From assembly GCA_002426755.1 (NCBI GenBank), contig DINI01000003.1:169758-233573 (forward strand): DNA of 63,816 nucleotides, in the 5' to 3' direction. A program made the position numbers and the translations under genes. Position 1 is the stretch's first letter. Every line of letters starts with the position of its first letter. Under the pieces are notes generated by a model. It worked only from the letters and a program-made list of their open reading frames with translations. It was not told the origin of the DNA and did no database searches. This stretch comes from Flavobacteriaceae bacterium UBA5544 (GTDB lineage Bacteria > Bacteroidota > Bacteroidia > Flavobacteriales > Flavobacteriaceae). This document shows, in pieces, positions 15,643-24,972 of the stretch.

Positions 15643-17241
15643 TCATATTCCTAACCATTTTAGAAACTTCTGGAATCCGCTTGGCTCTTGTTTTGAACTT
15701 GTTTGGTTGTTTTCAAACTCTATGATGAATGCGCCAAAATTTGATAAGGTCTTTTTTGCGTCTTTGTTATGTGATGGCATGACATATTTAGATATTCCCA
15801 TTGGAACCATTACTTTTTTAGAATCACCCAAAATCCCTGAAGCAATTACTACATTTCGATTTTCAACATCAAAGACTTTGTAAGCACTTCCTTTGGATAC
15901 CTTGTATTTGGAAAAATCTACCGCTACGTCTTCGCCTTGTTTGTTGAAAAGGGCAAGGTTATAGCTATTGGGTTGTTGTGAACGTTCTGTAATGCTTAAG
16001 ATGGGCTGCAAGTCGAAATTCTTGATATGCTTCCATTGACTATCCGTATCGAGCTTAAAGGCGGATTGCCAATCTTTGATCGCGTAGGTTTTGTCTTTGT
16101 CCACCCTAAAAGCTCCTCCTTTTTTTGTAAAATATTGATTGCCGCTAAAGTTCCAATCTTTGGAATAGGACATTTCATTTGCATTCAAAAACACATAACC
16201 ACCATAAACGGTGTTGTTGGCAAGCGTCATGGATTTGACATGCAACAATCGTAACGGATTGTTTCGACCTAGTATGATGTTGTCTTTTACAATCACATTT
16301 TCTACGGGTGCGTTTTTAATATAGCCAATGGTTAACGAAGGAGCATCGCCATTCACTTCGTTGACCAAATAGTTTGTGTTGTGATAAAACACATTGTTCA
16401 ACACCTTAATATTGTTGGCAATGTTGATACCGTTTCTATCATCGGTGGCCACAATCACATTATCGTAGCTATGACCTGATGGAAGGCCGCTATTAAAAAT
16501 AATATTGTTCTCTAGGTTAATATTCTTGACGTACTGAAAATCTGCCTTTCTACCAGCTGACCAAACCTCAATGCCCTTATAATAATTGGCAAAAATGATG
16601 TTGTTTCTTATCATTCTAATACCATCCTTTGTGTTTTGAACATACATCCCCTCACCTCTTCCTTTTCCGTCTTTTGCCACAAACCCATTATGATAAATCA
16701 TACAGTTTTCGATAATCGTGCCACCTGTCTGTTTCCAAGAACCAATTCCCAAGCCTGGATTGTCGTGAATGACCAAATTATAGAATCTGCAATCTTCACC
16801 TGAAGTATGCGAGATACCCGCACATGCTTGAAACTCTTTATCATTTTCATCCCTAGAAAAATTCCCCAGCCAGGTGATTTCGAAATCCCTAAAAATAACT
16901 TGCTGACTGACCACATTTAAAACCGCTTGTCTGTTGGACGTCACATTGCCGTTCAGAACTACTTTTGCATGTTGGTAAGGTGCTACGGTAATAAACTTAT
17001 TTGGCTTTGTACTTTTGATGCTTGAGACAAATCGTCCGTTATAAATACCTTCGTGCAGCCAAATGGTATCGTCACCGTTGACCACTTCGGGTTTTTGACT
17101 TAAGGCCGTCTGCAAATCCCAGGGATTTTGAAGACTACCGTCGCCAGTGGATTTGCCATTGGTAGCGACATGGAATTCTTGCTGCGCTTGAGCGAACAGG
17201 CACATAAAGATAAAAACAAACGTTAGAATTAATTGCTTCAT
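15643..17241 (-). CDS. Exported right-handed beta-helix protein (polysaccharide-associated)
   Basis: The start M at 17241 begins a good signal peptide (MKQLILTFVFIFMCLFAQAQ); an upstream in-frame ATG at 17280 would add a 13-residue non-signal leader. The body is a pectate lyase-like helix: GDGSLQNPWDLQTALS near the N-terminus, then GGTIIENCMIYHNGF, MIRNNIIFANYYKGIEVWS and IANNIKVLNNVFYHN rungs. No T9SS domain is visible. Possible roles are a polysaccharide lyase, epimerase or glycan-binding protein; catalytic residues cannot be assigned. It is transcribed away from the glycan locus that follows. Confidence 0.8.
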   Translation of the reverse strand: MKQLILTFVFIFMCLFAQAQQEFHVATNGKSTGDGSLQNPWDLQTALSQKPEVVNGDDTIWLHEGIYNGRFVSSIKSTKPNKFITVAPYQHAKVVLNGNVTSNRQAVLNVVSQQVIFRDFEITWLGNFSRDENDKEFQACAGISHTSGEDCRFYNLVIHDNPGLGIGSWKQTGGTIIENCMIYHNGFVAKDGKGRGEGMYVQNTKDGIRMIRNNIIFANYYKGIEVWSAGRKADFQYVKNINLENNIIFNSGLPSGHSYDNVIVATDDRNGINIANNIKVLNNVFYHNTNYLVNEVNGDAPSLTIGYIKNAPVENVIVKDNIILGRNNPLRLLHVKSMTLANNTVYGGYVFLNANEMSYSKDWNFSGNQYFTKKGGAFRVDKDKTYAIKDWQSAFKLDTDSQWKHIKNFDLQPILSITERSQQPNSYNLALFNKQGEDVAVDFSKYKVSKGSAYKVFDVENRNVVIASGILGDSKKVMVPMGISKYVMPSHNKDAKKTLSNFGAFIIEFENNQTSSKQEPSGFQKFLKWLGI

Positions 17242-17346
17242 GAGTTGGGTTTTGCAATTAGTGTGCCAATGATAAAACAATAAAGTCTGTGGAACATTTT
17301 TGAAATCTAAATTATTGTTTAGTTTTGGTTAAATTTAATACAATTC

Positions 17347-18240
17347 ATGAGTTACTTATTAAAACGCTTATCGGAAAAAAGGATATGGCAAAAAGTCTAT
17401 CTAGAGCGCCTTTCCGAACCGTTACATCTCAATTTTATTTCATGTTTTGTATTTCTTTTTGGTTCATTTAGAAAAAAAGTAGCTTACGACTTAATCTTGC
17501 GTCCCCAACATGCTTTTGGAATTCTCAAAGCGGCAGATTTGGCAAAGAAAGATGGGTTTAAGCGTATCTCGATTATAGAATTTGGTGTGGCCAATGGTGC
17601 TGGATTGATGAATATGATCGAAATAGCAAAAAAAGTAACTGAAACAACAGGTGTAGATATTGATATTTACGGGTTTGATACTGGTGAAGGTATGCCACCT
17701 CCAATGGATTATCGTGACCACCCTGAATATTATAACGTAGGTGATTTTCCCATGAATAAAGAACTTTTACTACAAAAAACTAAAGGGAAAGCCGAGCTTA
17801 TTTTTGGTAAAATCGAAGAAAATCTGAAGGCTTTTATAACTAGACTGTCTGATGATGCTCCTATAGGCTTTGTATCAGTTGACGTAGATTATTATAGTTC
17901 AACTAGAAGTGTTTTAGAATTATTCAAAGCTAAATCTACTAAATTCTTGCCCTTAACCAATGTGTATTTTGATGACATTTTCATGTTGCACCATAATGAT
18001 AAATGTGGTGAACTTTTAGCAATAAAAGAGTTCAATTTACAAAACGAGTACAGGTATTTAGGGCATCATCCATTTTTTATAAATGAACGTTTATTTAAAA
18101 ACGCTATTTGGATAAAGCAATTATATTACTTACATGTTCTTGACCACGAATATCGATTTGAAACCAAGAGGGATCGTAAGGCTTATGTGTTAGATAATCC
18201 CTATCTCGATTTTGAAGGCAATAAAAAGAAGTTTGATTAA
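17347..18240 (+). CDS. TylF/MycF-like SAM-dependent methyltransferase
   Basis: 297 residues. A class I Rossmann methyltransferase core is visible: IIEFGVANGAGL (SAM-binding loop, about residue 79), YGFDTGEGMP (about 111) and FVSVDVDYYSSTRS (about 178), with YFDDI after it. The DxDxYxST and FDD pattern is typical of macrocin/TylF-type sugar O-methyltransferases, which bind Mg2+. It probably methylates a sugar of the surface glycan. Divergent from the beta-helix gene and convergent with the oxygenase gene, whose stop is 1 bp away. Confidence 0.75.
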   Translation: MSYLLKRLSEKRIWQKVYLERLSEPLHLNFISCFVFLFGSFRKKVAYDLILRPQHAFGILKAADLAKKDGFKRISIIEFGVANGAGLMNMIEIAKKVTETTGVDIDIYGFDTGEGMPPPMDYRDHPEYYNVGDFPMNKELLLQKTKGKAELIFGKIEENLKAFITRLSDDAPIGFVSVDVDYYSSTRSVLELFKAKSTKFLPLTNVYFDDIFMLHHNDKCGELLAIKEFNLQNEYRYLGHHPFFINERLFKNAIWIKQLYYLHVLDHEYRFETKRDRKAYVLDNPYLDFEGNKKKFD

Positions 18241-19071
18241 CTATCCTTTATCCTTCTTATAGATATGTGGATTTTTTCGAACGCCTTTTTTGAAAATTTT
18301 CCTGATGAACATTCGTAAGTTGGCATCAAAATCGAGAATGATGTTTGTGAAGGTGTCCTCTGGTCTTCCCCTAAATTTTGTAACATGAAATCTATCTGTA
18401 TTCTTTAAGGGCACATCACTAAAATAATAATTGGAAATACAGCAACGGCTTCCATCAACAGTCACTTGATTGACAGAATGCCAGGAACGGTCGTGCGTCG
18501 CCATCACAATCAGTCGGTTGAATTTACTTTCAATAAGAATTGGTTCTTTTTTGGGACCATTAGGCCAAAGCTCTAAATGACCCCCGTTTTGTTTATCCCA
18601 ATTGGGTGTTACATAATATAACAGATTCAAAACGCGCCAACGTTCTCTTTCAGCATCGTGCGAATTATCGAGATGGGGATGCAAAAAATTATCTTTTGCC
18701 ATTAAAGACAAGCCGCCTGCGTAAAGCGATTCATCGGCATATAGCGAGTCTATATTGCAAATGTCCCCAATGAGTTGAACGATATTAGGATGTTGAAATG
18801 CGTAAATAACCTGCTCTAACAGTGGATTATGTTTATCCATTTGTGCAGACACATGTTTGTATTCCCTTAAACTCTTCAAACATCGCATTTCTGATTTATC
18901 AGGGAAGACTTCAAAACACTTTAAGGCAAGTGCTTCTGGCAAGACATCATCAATGTAGAAATATCCGATCTGTGGTTCTGATTGTTTGTATCCAGCAACT
19001 AACTCGGCCTTTCGAGAATCTATACTCTTATATATCAATTGTGAAATAGCTTCCGATTCCGCAAACTTCAT
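18241..19071 (-). CDS. 2-oxoglutarate/Fe(II)-dependent oxygenase
   Basis: 276 residues. The facial triad is H133-x-D135 (in LHPHLDNSHD) and H198 (DRSWHSV), with R209 (GSRCCISNYY) as the 2OG-binding arginine; spacing fits prolyl-4-hydroxylase-like 2OG oxygenases. NGGHLELWP and FNRLIVMATHDRSWHSV are characteristic strands. Probably oxidises a sugar or lipid in the polysaccharide pathway; the substrate is unknown. The C-terminus is very basic (KKGVRKNPHIYKK). It is convergent with the methyltransferase gene. Confidence 0.8.
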   Translation of the reverse strand: MKFAESEAISQLIYKSIDSRKAELVAGYKQSEPQIGYFYIDDVLPEALALKCFEVFPDKSEMRCLKSLREYKHVSAQMDKHNPLLEQVIYAFQHPNIVQLIGDICNIDSLYADESLYAGGLSLMAKDNFLHPHLDNSHDAERERWRVLNLLYYVTPNWDKQNGGHLELWPNGPKKEPILIESKFNRLIVMATHDRSWHSVNQVTVDGSRCCISNYYFSDVPLKNTDRFHVTKFRGRPEDTFTNIILDFDANLRMFIRKIFKKGVRKNPHIYKKDKG

Positions 19072-19143
19072 GACTCGTTTTTTATAATCACTGCAAGTTA
19101 AATCTTTTATTTCAAAGATTAATTTAAGCTTATAAAAACAATC

Positions 19144-19881
19144 TTAAACAATTTTTTTTATTATGTATTTACCCAAGGCCAATGCATAAAAAAAAGGCTT
19201 CAATAAAACTGAACTTTGTTTAGTTTTCAATTTAATTTCCTCATTATACATCTGCCAATCATAATTTTTCGAGATACCATCTGCTCCACAGATAGCTATT
19301 ATAAAATCTAATAATTTTGGTTTATAATTTTTTCTGTAAAGCTGAAGGTTTAGATTATAGTCTGATAAAATTTTAAAGCTCAAATCGTACTTAAAATGAT
19401 CAAAAACATGTTTCCTGTAAAATATACCTTGATGATGTGGTGTGTTTTTTATCCATAATTTTGTGGACCAAAGTGAAAACATATTATGGATTTTATTCAT
19501 TCTATTAGAGTCGTCATCTTTTGAATCATATTGAATACGACCTATAATCAATGATATATCAACTTCAATTTTAGAAGTAAACACTTGCTCTAAAGTATTA
19601 TTGTCATAAAGCACATCGTCACTGCCTAAAAAATACAACCATTCACCACTACTTAAATCAATCCCTTTATTCATGGCATCATAAACACCCTTGTCAGGTT
19701 CACTCTTCCAAAAAAAAGGAGGTGTCAGTGTTTGAAGGTAATCCAAAGTGCCGTCTTTAGATTGTGCATCAATAATCAGCACTTCATATTCTTTGAAAGT
19801 TTGGCTTCTGATACTATCAACACATTTCCGAAGAAAATTAAGTGAATTAAAACTCGGGATAATGATGGATAGAGTTGGCAT
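19144..19881 (-). CDS. Family 2 glycosyltransferase
   Basis: 245 residues with the GT2 GT-A fold: LSIIIPSFNSLNFLRKCVDSI, VLIIDAQSKDGTLDYL, SEPDKGVYDAMNKGI and the metal-binding region FLGSDDVLYD. The DKGVYDAMNKG pattern is typical of GT2 enzymes of the WcaA/PgaC-like small type that add sugars to undecaprenyl-linked oligosaccharides on the cytoplasmic side. The DNA is AT-rich relative to neighbours. Donor and acceptor are unknown. Confidence 0.85.
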   Translation of the reverse strand: MPTLSIIIPSFNSLNFLRKCVDSIRSQTFKEYEVLIIDAQSKDGTLDYLQTLTPPFFWKSEPDKGVYDAMNKGIDLSSGEWLYFLGSDDVLYDNNTLEQVFTSKIEVDISLIIGRIQYDSKDDDSNRMNKIHNMFSLWSTKLWIKNTPHHQGIFYRKHVFDHFKYDLSFKILSDYNLNLQLYRKNYKPKLLDFIIAICGADGISKNYDWQMYNEEIKLKTKQSSVLLKPFFYALALGKYIIKKIV

Positions 19882-20009
19882 AAGTTTTAATTCAGAATTC
19901 TATTTTAGTCAAAACAAATCTACAAAATTAGATAATAAGCGTGTAAGCAAATTCAAGTGTTGAAGTTTTATATCTTTGAAACATAGTTAGCATATATCAA
20001 CATCTGTCC

Positions 20010-20957
20010 ATGAAACCTTTTTTCTCAATCGTAATTCCGCTTTACAACAAAGAGAATCATATTAAAGATACTCTGAAAAATGTCTTGGAACAGAGTTTTT
20101 CTGATTTTGAAGTGATTATTGTCAATGATGGTTCCACTGATAATAGTTTAGCTGAAGCAAATTCTGTGAATGATGGACGAATCAGAGTATTTACTATTGA
20201 AAACCAGGGTGTGTCGCACGCGAGAAATTTCGGTATAAAGCAAGCTAATGCAAATCTAATCGCTTTTTTGGATGCGGATGATCTTTGGAAAGCTTTTCAT
20301 CTTCAGAATCTAAAAACACTCCATGACACTTTTCCAAATTGTGGATTATACGCTACTGCCTATTCAAATAAAGTTAACGGTGTAGAATTCACTTCAGTCT
20401 ATAAAAACATACCAAACGTGAAGGATTGGAAAGGGATTATAGAGGATTTTTTTGCATCAAGTCAGATCAATTGTATTGCTTGGACATCAGCCGTGATGAT
20501 ACCCAAACCAATTTTTGAATCGGTTGGTAATTTTGATGAACGAATTACCATGGGAGCAGGAGAAGACACTGATCTTTGGATGCGAATTGCATTAAAATTC
20601 CCGGTAGCGTTTTGCAATACCCCAAGTGCCATTTACCATCTTGAAGCAGACAACAGAATTTCGAAAACGAACACAAACCTGCGAACATTCATCAATTTGG
20701 ATGCCTATGAGGAACAAGCAAAAAAAAATAAAAGCCTTAAAACGTATCTGGATTTAAATAGGTTTTCCATTGCTATTCAATATAAACTTGCTGGAAATGA
20801 AGAAAAAGCGAAGTCTTATATACACAAGATTGACAAAACTAATTTAAATAAGAAACAGCGCTTTTTACTTCTGATGAATACATCAATTTTAAAAGGCTTT
20901 GTGCAACTTCAAAGATCACTTCGAAATTATGGGATTGGATTAAGTGCGTTTCGTTGA
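20010..20957 (+). CDS. Family 2 glycosyltransferase
   Basis: 315 residues. GT2 motifs: FSIVIPLYNKENHIKDTL, FEVIIVNDGSTDNS, GVSHARNFGI, LIAFLDADDLW (DxD) and GAGEDTDLWMRIAL (acceptor-side ED). A cytoplasmic enzyme of surface glycan assembly; the C-terminal helical part is unassigned. Its last 18 bp overlap the 3' end of the convergent fdtA gene. Confidence 0.88.
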   Translation: MKPFFSIVIPLYNKENHIKDTLKNVLEQSFSDFEVIIVNDGSTDNSLAEANSVNDGRIRVFTIENQGVSHARNFGIKQANANLIAFLDADDLWKAFHLQNLKTLHDTFPNCGLYATAYSNKVNGVEFTSVYKNIPNVKDWKGIIEDFFASSQINCIAWTSAVMIPKPIFESVGNFDERITMGAGEDTDLWMRIALKFPVAFCNTPSAIYHLEADNRISKTNTNLRTFINLDAYEEQAKKNKSLKTYLDLNRFSIAIQYKLAGNEEKAKSYIHKIDKTNLNKKQRFLLLMNTSILKGFVQLQRSLRNYGIGLSAFR

Positions 20958-21338
20958 TTTGAAGGTTTTGAAATTTCGGATATAATCCTCTTCATCAAAC
21001 ACATCAGACGCCAAGACCAAACAGACTGCTCCAGAAGAGAAATTTTGTAGTTCTCGCCAAATTCCATTGGGTATCAACAATCCCTTATCTGGTTTATTTA
21101 GCATAATCGTTTGGGAGCTTTTACCATCTTTTAAAACCACATCAAAACTCCCGCTCAAAGCAATCAAAAATGCCTGCTGTTCTTTATGTGCATGGCCGCC
21201 GCGATACGCACCACTTGGTACATCATACAGATAATATACTCTCTTAATTTCAAAGGGTATGCAATCTTTTTCAACGAACGAAAGATTGCCTCTTCGGTCT
21301 TCGATTTTTGGGATGTCTATAAGTTGAACTCTATTCAT
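20940..21338 (-). CDS. fdtA: FdtA/QdtA-type dTDP-4-oxo-6-deoxyhexose 3,4-ketoisomerase
   Basis: 132 residues, the normal length of this cupin family (WxcM-like). Features: IPKIEDRRGNLSFVE, RVYYLYDVPSGAYRGGHAHKEQQAF with the catalytic/cupin histidines, and a second cupin half IPNGIWRELQNFSSGAVCLVLAS. It isomerises dTDP-4-keto-6-deoxyglucose to the 3-keto sugar, giving the precursor of Fuc3N or Qui3N. FdtA and QdtA cannot be told apart here. Its start overlaps the upstream GT4 stop by ATGA, so the genes are coupled. The matching aminotransferase is at 26278. Confidence 0.85.
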   Translation of the reverse strand: MNRVQLIDIPKIEDRRGNLSFVEKDCIPFEIKRVYYLYDVPSGAYRGGHAHKEQQAFLIALSGSFDVVLKDGKSSQTIMLNKPDKGLLIPNGIWRELQNFSSGAVCLVLASDVFDEEDYIRNFKTFKSTKRT

Positions 21339-22438
21339 ATTTTTAAGATTTTAGACCACTGCCTTGCAATATCTTTTTGATTGAGATGGGACACACTTTG
21401 CTTGCTATTTGATTTACAAGTATTGTAAAGTTCGGTGTCCATCAAAAACTTATCAAATGCATCTGCCAACGCTATAGGGTCATGGTTTTCTACCAACAAG
21501 CCATTGATTGTATGTTGGATGATTTCTGACGGACCGCTCTGACAATCCACAGAAACTACAGGAGTTCCCACTGAAAGTGCCTCAATCAATACACGAGGAA
21601 ATCCTTCATATTTGCTTGTCAATACCAAAAATAATGCGTTTTTTAATAGTGGATAAACGTTTGGTGTAAAAGAAATAATTTTTATATGCTCTTGAAATTG
21701 AATGGAATTTATCTCTTGTTGTATACCATCTTTGTCCTGACCATCCCCAACAATATAGAGGTGGACATAATTTTCAGGCAACGTTGATTGTTTGTATGCC
21801 TCAATCAGCAAAGAAAAATTTTTAACGCTTTCATCCAATCGTCCCAAAAACAAAATATATCGCTCTTTATTTTCAACCATTGATTCTGTTTCCTCAAAAG
21901 ATTCTATCGGATTATAAATACAGATGGCTTTATCTGTATGAAATTCAGAATTTATTGTATCTGCAATATCTTGGGAAACACCAATAATTTTATAAGCTTT
22001 TTTTACAATCAATTTAGAAAGCCAATCATATTTGGTGAGGTATGTTTTTAAATTGCGGCTTCTTATCACATAAATAGATTTAAAGCCTTTGTAAACATAA
22101 TTGAAGTATAACAACTCTACAGGTGCCGACTGCCTGGATCTATTATCAATGATGTAATCAAAATTTTCAGCAATCAGATAGCGCCTCAATTTTTGAATCC
22201 TTTTAAAGCGTTTTCTAGGCGTATCTGATAGTGATTTATCCAAACCTAAATTTAGAAGCTGGCCTTCAAATTGGTAATCGATGGCATCCGTCAACAATAC
22301 AAGATGAACTTCATGGCCATCATCATGGAGCATTTTGGTCAAAATTGCAGTGGAACGTTCGGCCCCTCCTTTAGCCAAAGAAATAGAGACAACGCAGATT
22401 TTTGATTTACGTTCAGCTAAGGGATTCATGATTAGCAA
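21335..22438 (-). CDS. Family 4 (GT-B) glycosyltransferase
   Basis: 367 residues. N-terminal loop KICVVSISLAKGGAERSTAIL and C-terminal donor site RYILFLGRLDESVKNFSLLI, LVLTSKYEGFPRVLIEALSVGTPVVSVDCQSGPSEII: the E-x7-E retaining GT4 signature. Adds a sugar to the polysaccharide repeat unit from a nucleotide donor in the cytoplasm. The start is taken at the first M; M3 is equally possible. Confidence 0.9.
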   Translation of the reverse strand: MLIMNPLAERKSKICVVSISLAKGGAERSTAILTKMLHDDGHEVHLVLLTDAIDYQFEGQLLNLGLDKSLSDTPRKRFKRIQKLRRYLIAENFDYIIDNRSRQSAPVELLYFNYVYKGFKSIYVIRSRNLKTYLTKYDWLSKLIVKKAYKIIGVSQDIADTINSEFHTDKAICIYNPIESFEETESMVENKERYILFLGRLDESVKNFSLLIEAYKQSTLPENYVHLYIVGDGQDKDGIQQEINSIQFQEHIKIISFTPNVYPLLKNALFLVLTSKYEGFPRVLIEALSVGTPVVSVDCQSGPSEIIQHTINGLLVENHDPIALADAFDKFLMDTELYNTCKSNSKQSVSHLNQKDIARQWSKILKI

Positions 22439-22483
22439 CTGCTTTTTTTTTTGATTAAGTTTACAAAATCAAATATACAATTA

Positions 22484-23626
22484 ATGAACATACTTTTGGT
22501 CGGTGAATACAGTCGTCTGCACAATTCCTTAAAGGAAGGTCTTGAAGCTTTGGGCCATAAAGTAACGTTGGTTGCCTCGGGTGATTATTTTAAAAATTTC
22601 CCAGCGGATATAAAGATTCACAGAAACTACGATCAGGGATTAAGCAAAAAAGTGAAGGTGGGTTTGTACAAGCTCTTCAAGATAGATATTACATCCATAG
22701 ATATAAAACAACAACTTTTTAGGCATAAAAAAGAATTGATTGATTATGATGTTGTTCAGTTAATCAATGAAAGTCCTTGGGCGATTCAAGCCAAACAAGA
22801 ACAAAGCATCTTCGATTTCTTATCAAGGTACAACAAAAGCATCTTTTTGTTGTGTTGTGGTTCTGACTATACGAGTGTCAATTTTGCAAATCAGAAAAGA
22901 TTTAGATACTCTATCATGACACCTTATTTTGAAGGCAGAATAAAACAAAAAACCTTTGAATCTGTTTTAAAATATTTAAAACCAGAATTCAAAGCGCTAC
23001 ATCATCATATTTTTAAAAATGTCAAAGGCGTCATTGCTTCCGATTTGGACTACCATTTGCCAATGTTGGAACAAAAAAATTATTTGGGACTCATTCCAAA
23101 TCCAATAAATGTGGACAAACTAGACTATATCGATTTAAAAATTGACACGAAAGTCATTATTTTTCATGGCATTAATGAGCGGAATTATCACAAAAAAGGA
23201 AATGATATTTTTGAGGCTGCATTGACCATGGTACAGCAAAAATTTTCTGAAAAAATCGAAGTTATCACCGCTCGCAGCCTACCCTATTCGGAATACATCA
23301 AGTTTTATGACAGTGCGCACATTGTTTTAGACCAAGTGTACGCTTATGATCAAGGTTACAACGCTTTGGAAGCAATGGCAAAAGGTAAAGTGGTATTCAC
23401 TGGTGCGGAACAGGAATGGCTGGATTTTTACCATTTAAAGGAAGACACTGTTGCCATTAACGCATTGCCTGACGCGGAGAAAATTGCAAAAAAATTGGAA
23501 TGGCTTATTTTGAATCCTCATAAACTCATGGAAATTTCAAAAAATGCGAGGATGTTTATTGAAAGAGAACATCACTATATCAAGATTGCCGAAAAATACC
23601 TTACGGCTTGGTTGTCTCGCTCGTAG
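22484..23626 (+). CDS. GT-B fold glycosyltransferase-like protein
   Basis: 380 residues from M at 22484, where NILLVGEYSRLHNSLKEGLEALGHKVTLVASGD starts a clear GT-B Rossmann domain; the upstream 11 codons are not conserved-looking. The C-terminal half has HGINERNYHKKGNDIFEAAL and QGYNALEAMAKGKVVFTGAE, a reduced GT1/GT4 donor region. Likely a sugar transferase of the glycan locus. Its last 26 bp overlap the convergent flippase gene. Confidence 0.75.
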   Translation: MNILLVGEYSRLHNSLKEGLEALGHKVTLVASGDYFKNFPADIKIHRNYDQGLSKKVKVGLYKLFKIDITSIDIKQQLFRHKKELIDYDVVQLINESPWAIQAKQEQSIFDFLSRYNKSIFLLCCGSDYTSVNFANQKRFRYSIMTPYFEGRIKQKTFESVLKYLKPEFKALHHHIFKNVKGVIASDLDYHLPMLEQKNYLGLIPNPINVDKLDYIDLKIDTKVIIFHGINERNYHKKGNDIFEAALTMVQQKFSEKIEVITARSLPYSEYIKFYDSAHIVLDQVYAYDQGYNALEAMAKGKVVFTGAEQEWLDFYHLKEDTVAINALPDAEKIAKKLEWLILNPHKLMEISKNARMFIEREHHYIKIAEKYLTAWLSRS

Positions 23627-24926
23627 AAACGTCTTCTATAGGCAATTTACCGAACAAAGATTTCCTGAAAATTAGCAGCATTAATACCAAATAAGCAAGA
23701 TACTCTACAAAATGTGCTATTGTAGCTCCTTTGGCTCCATACAAATCAATGAAATAGATACTTGCCACATACAATACCACTATCGAAAATGCTTCAGTAA
23801 CTATAAAATACCAAAACATTTTTTTTGCCAAAAATTGATATGCAATGGCAACTGACAATACCTTGATAAAATCCCCCAATAACTGCCAAAAGAACAGACT
23901 TTCGACGGCTTCAAATTCTGAAGTCAACACTATTTTGATGATGAATGACCTTAAAAAATAAATGACAATCAGACCCAAACCAAAAATGGGCATGACCGTT
24001 TTATAAAAGCTAAATACCTCTTTTCTGAATTCGCGTTTTGTTTCTATTTCAGAAAAACGTGGCAATAGATACAATGTCAACAAGGTACTGACAAACATAA
24101 GATAGTACCTAGAAATACGGTTCATGGCCTCCCAAAGTCCTGCATCTTTGAGGCTTTGTGTGTCGATGATGTAATTTCGTATGGCCACAGTCACCAATGG
24201 TAATAATAATGCAGTAAACAAGGCCATAATGGAATAAGTTCCCAATTTCTTGAAGCTATTACTATCCAATGCATTCCAATGAATCAAACTAAAAATTTGC
24301 TTTTGATGGTATGCAAACACGATAGTTATAAAAAACACAAGAGATTCGACACTGGCAACCGCAATCAAAGCACCAGTAAGCTGATGTTGCCAAATAAGAT
24401 AAAGCGTCACCATCATTCCCAAAAGTTGTGCAAAAATATTGATGTACAACAACTTTTTGAATTGAGACAGCCCATTAATGACTGCCAATAAGAAAGCGTT
24501 CAAGGCATAGAACGGGAGCGCAATGGCCAAGACCTTAATGGCATACGAGTAATCATGTATTGAAGTAAAAAGTACATCGTTTAAATGCTTGGCATCAAAA
24601 TAACAGTAAATAGACACCAAAACGGTAGCAAGCAATCCAATATAAAACGCTGTAGAAATGGTTTTGGATAGTTCTATGGATTTGTTTTTGAATTCTGATA
24701 CGTACTTTACAATTCCATTAGAGAAACCTAATGTAGAAAACGACTGTGCAGAACTCAAAAAATCACGAAGATTACCAATCAACGCCATTCCTTCGGTACC
24801 AACAAAAATTGCAATAGCTTTGGACGTCAAGAACCCAGAAACAATACGTATTAAAATGGCGAACGAATTGAGCGACGCAATTTTGATTAACACATTGTTT
24901 TTGATTGTATTGATGAATCTTTTCAA
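23601..24926 (-). CDS. O-antigen flippase (Wzx-like), copy 1
   Basis: 441 residues with about 12 hydrophobic segments typical of the MOP superfamily. The N-terminus NNVLIKIASLNSFAILIRIVSGFLTSKAIAIFVG and LIGNLRDFLSSAQSFSTLGFSNGIVKY match the WzxE-type O-antigen translocase pattern. It should flip undecaprenyl-diphosphate-linked oligosaccharide across the inner membrane. It is a clear paralogue of the next gene over its whole length. The two are 46 bp apart, on the same strand. Confidence 0.85.
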   Translation of the reverse strand: MKRFINTIKNNVLIKIASLNSFAILIRIVSGFLTSKAIAIFVGTEGMALIGNLRDFLSSAQSFSTLGFSNGIVKYVSEFKNKSIELSKTISTAFYIGLLATVLVSIYCYFDAKHLNDVLFTSIHDYSYAIKVLAIALPFYALNAFLLAVINGLSQFKKLLYINIFAQLLGMMVTLYLIWQHQLTGALIAVASVESLVFFITIVFAYHQKQIFSLIHWNALDSNSFKKLGTYSIMALFTALLLPLVTVAIRNYIIDTQSLKDAGLWEAMNRISRYYLMFVSTLLTLYLLPRFSEIETKREFRKEVFSFYKTVMPIFGLGLIVIYFLRSFIIKIVLTSEFEAVESLFFWQLLGDFIKVLSVAIAYQFLAKKMFWYFIVTEAFSIVVLYVASIYFIDLYGAKGATIAHFVEYLAYLVLMLLIFRKSLFGKLPIEDVSTSETTKP

Positions 24927-24972
24927 CGATATGATTCTTTATAATGAACCTTAAAAGTAATGCATAAATACA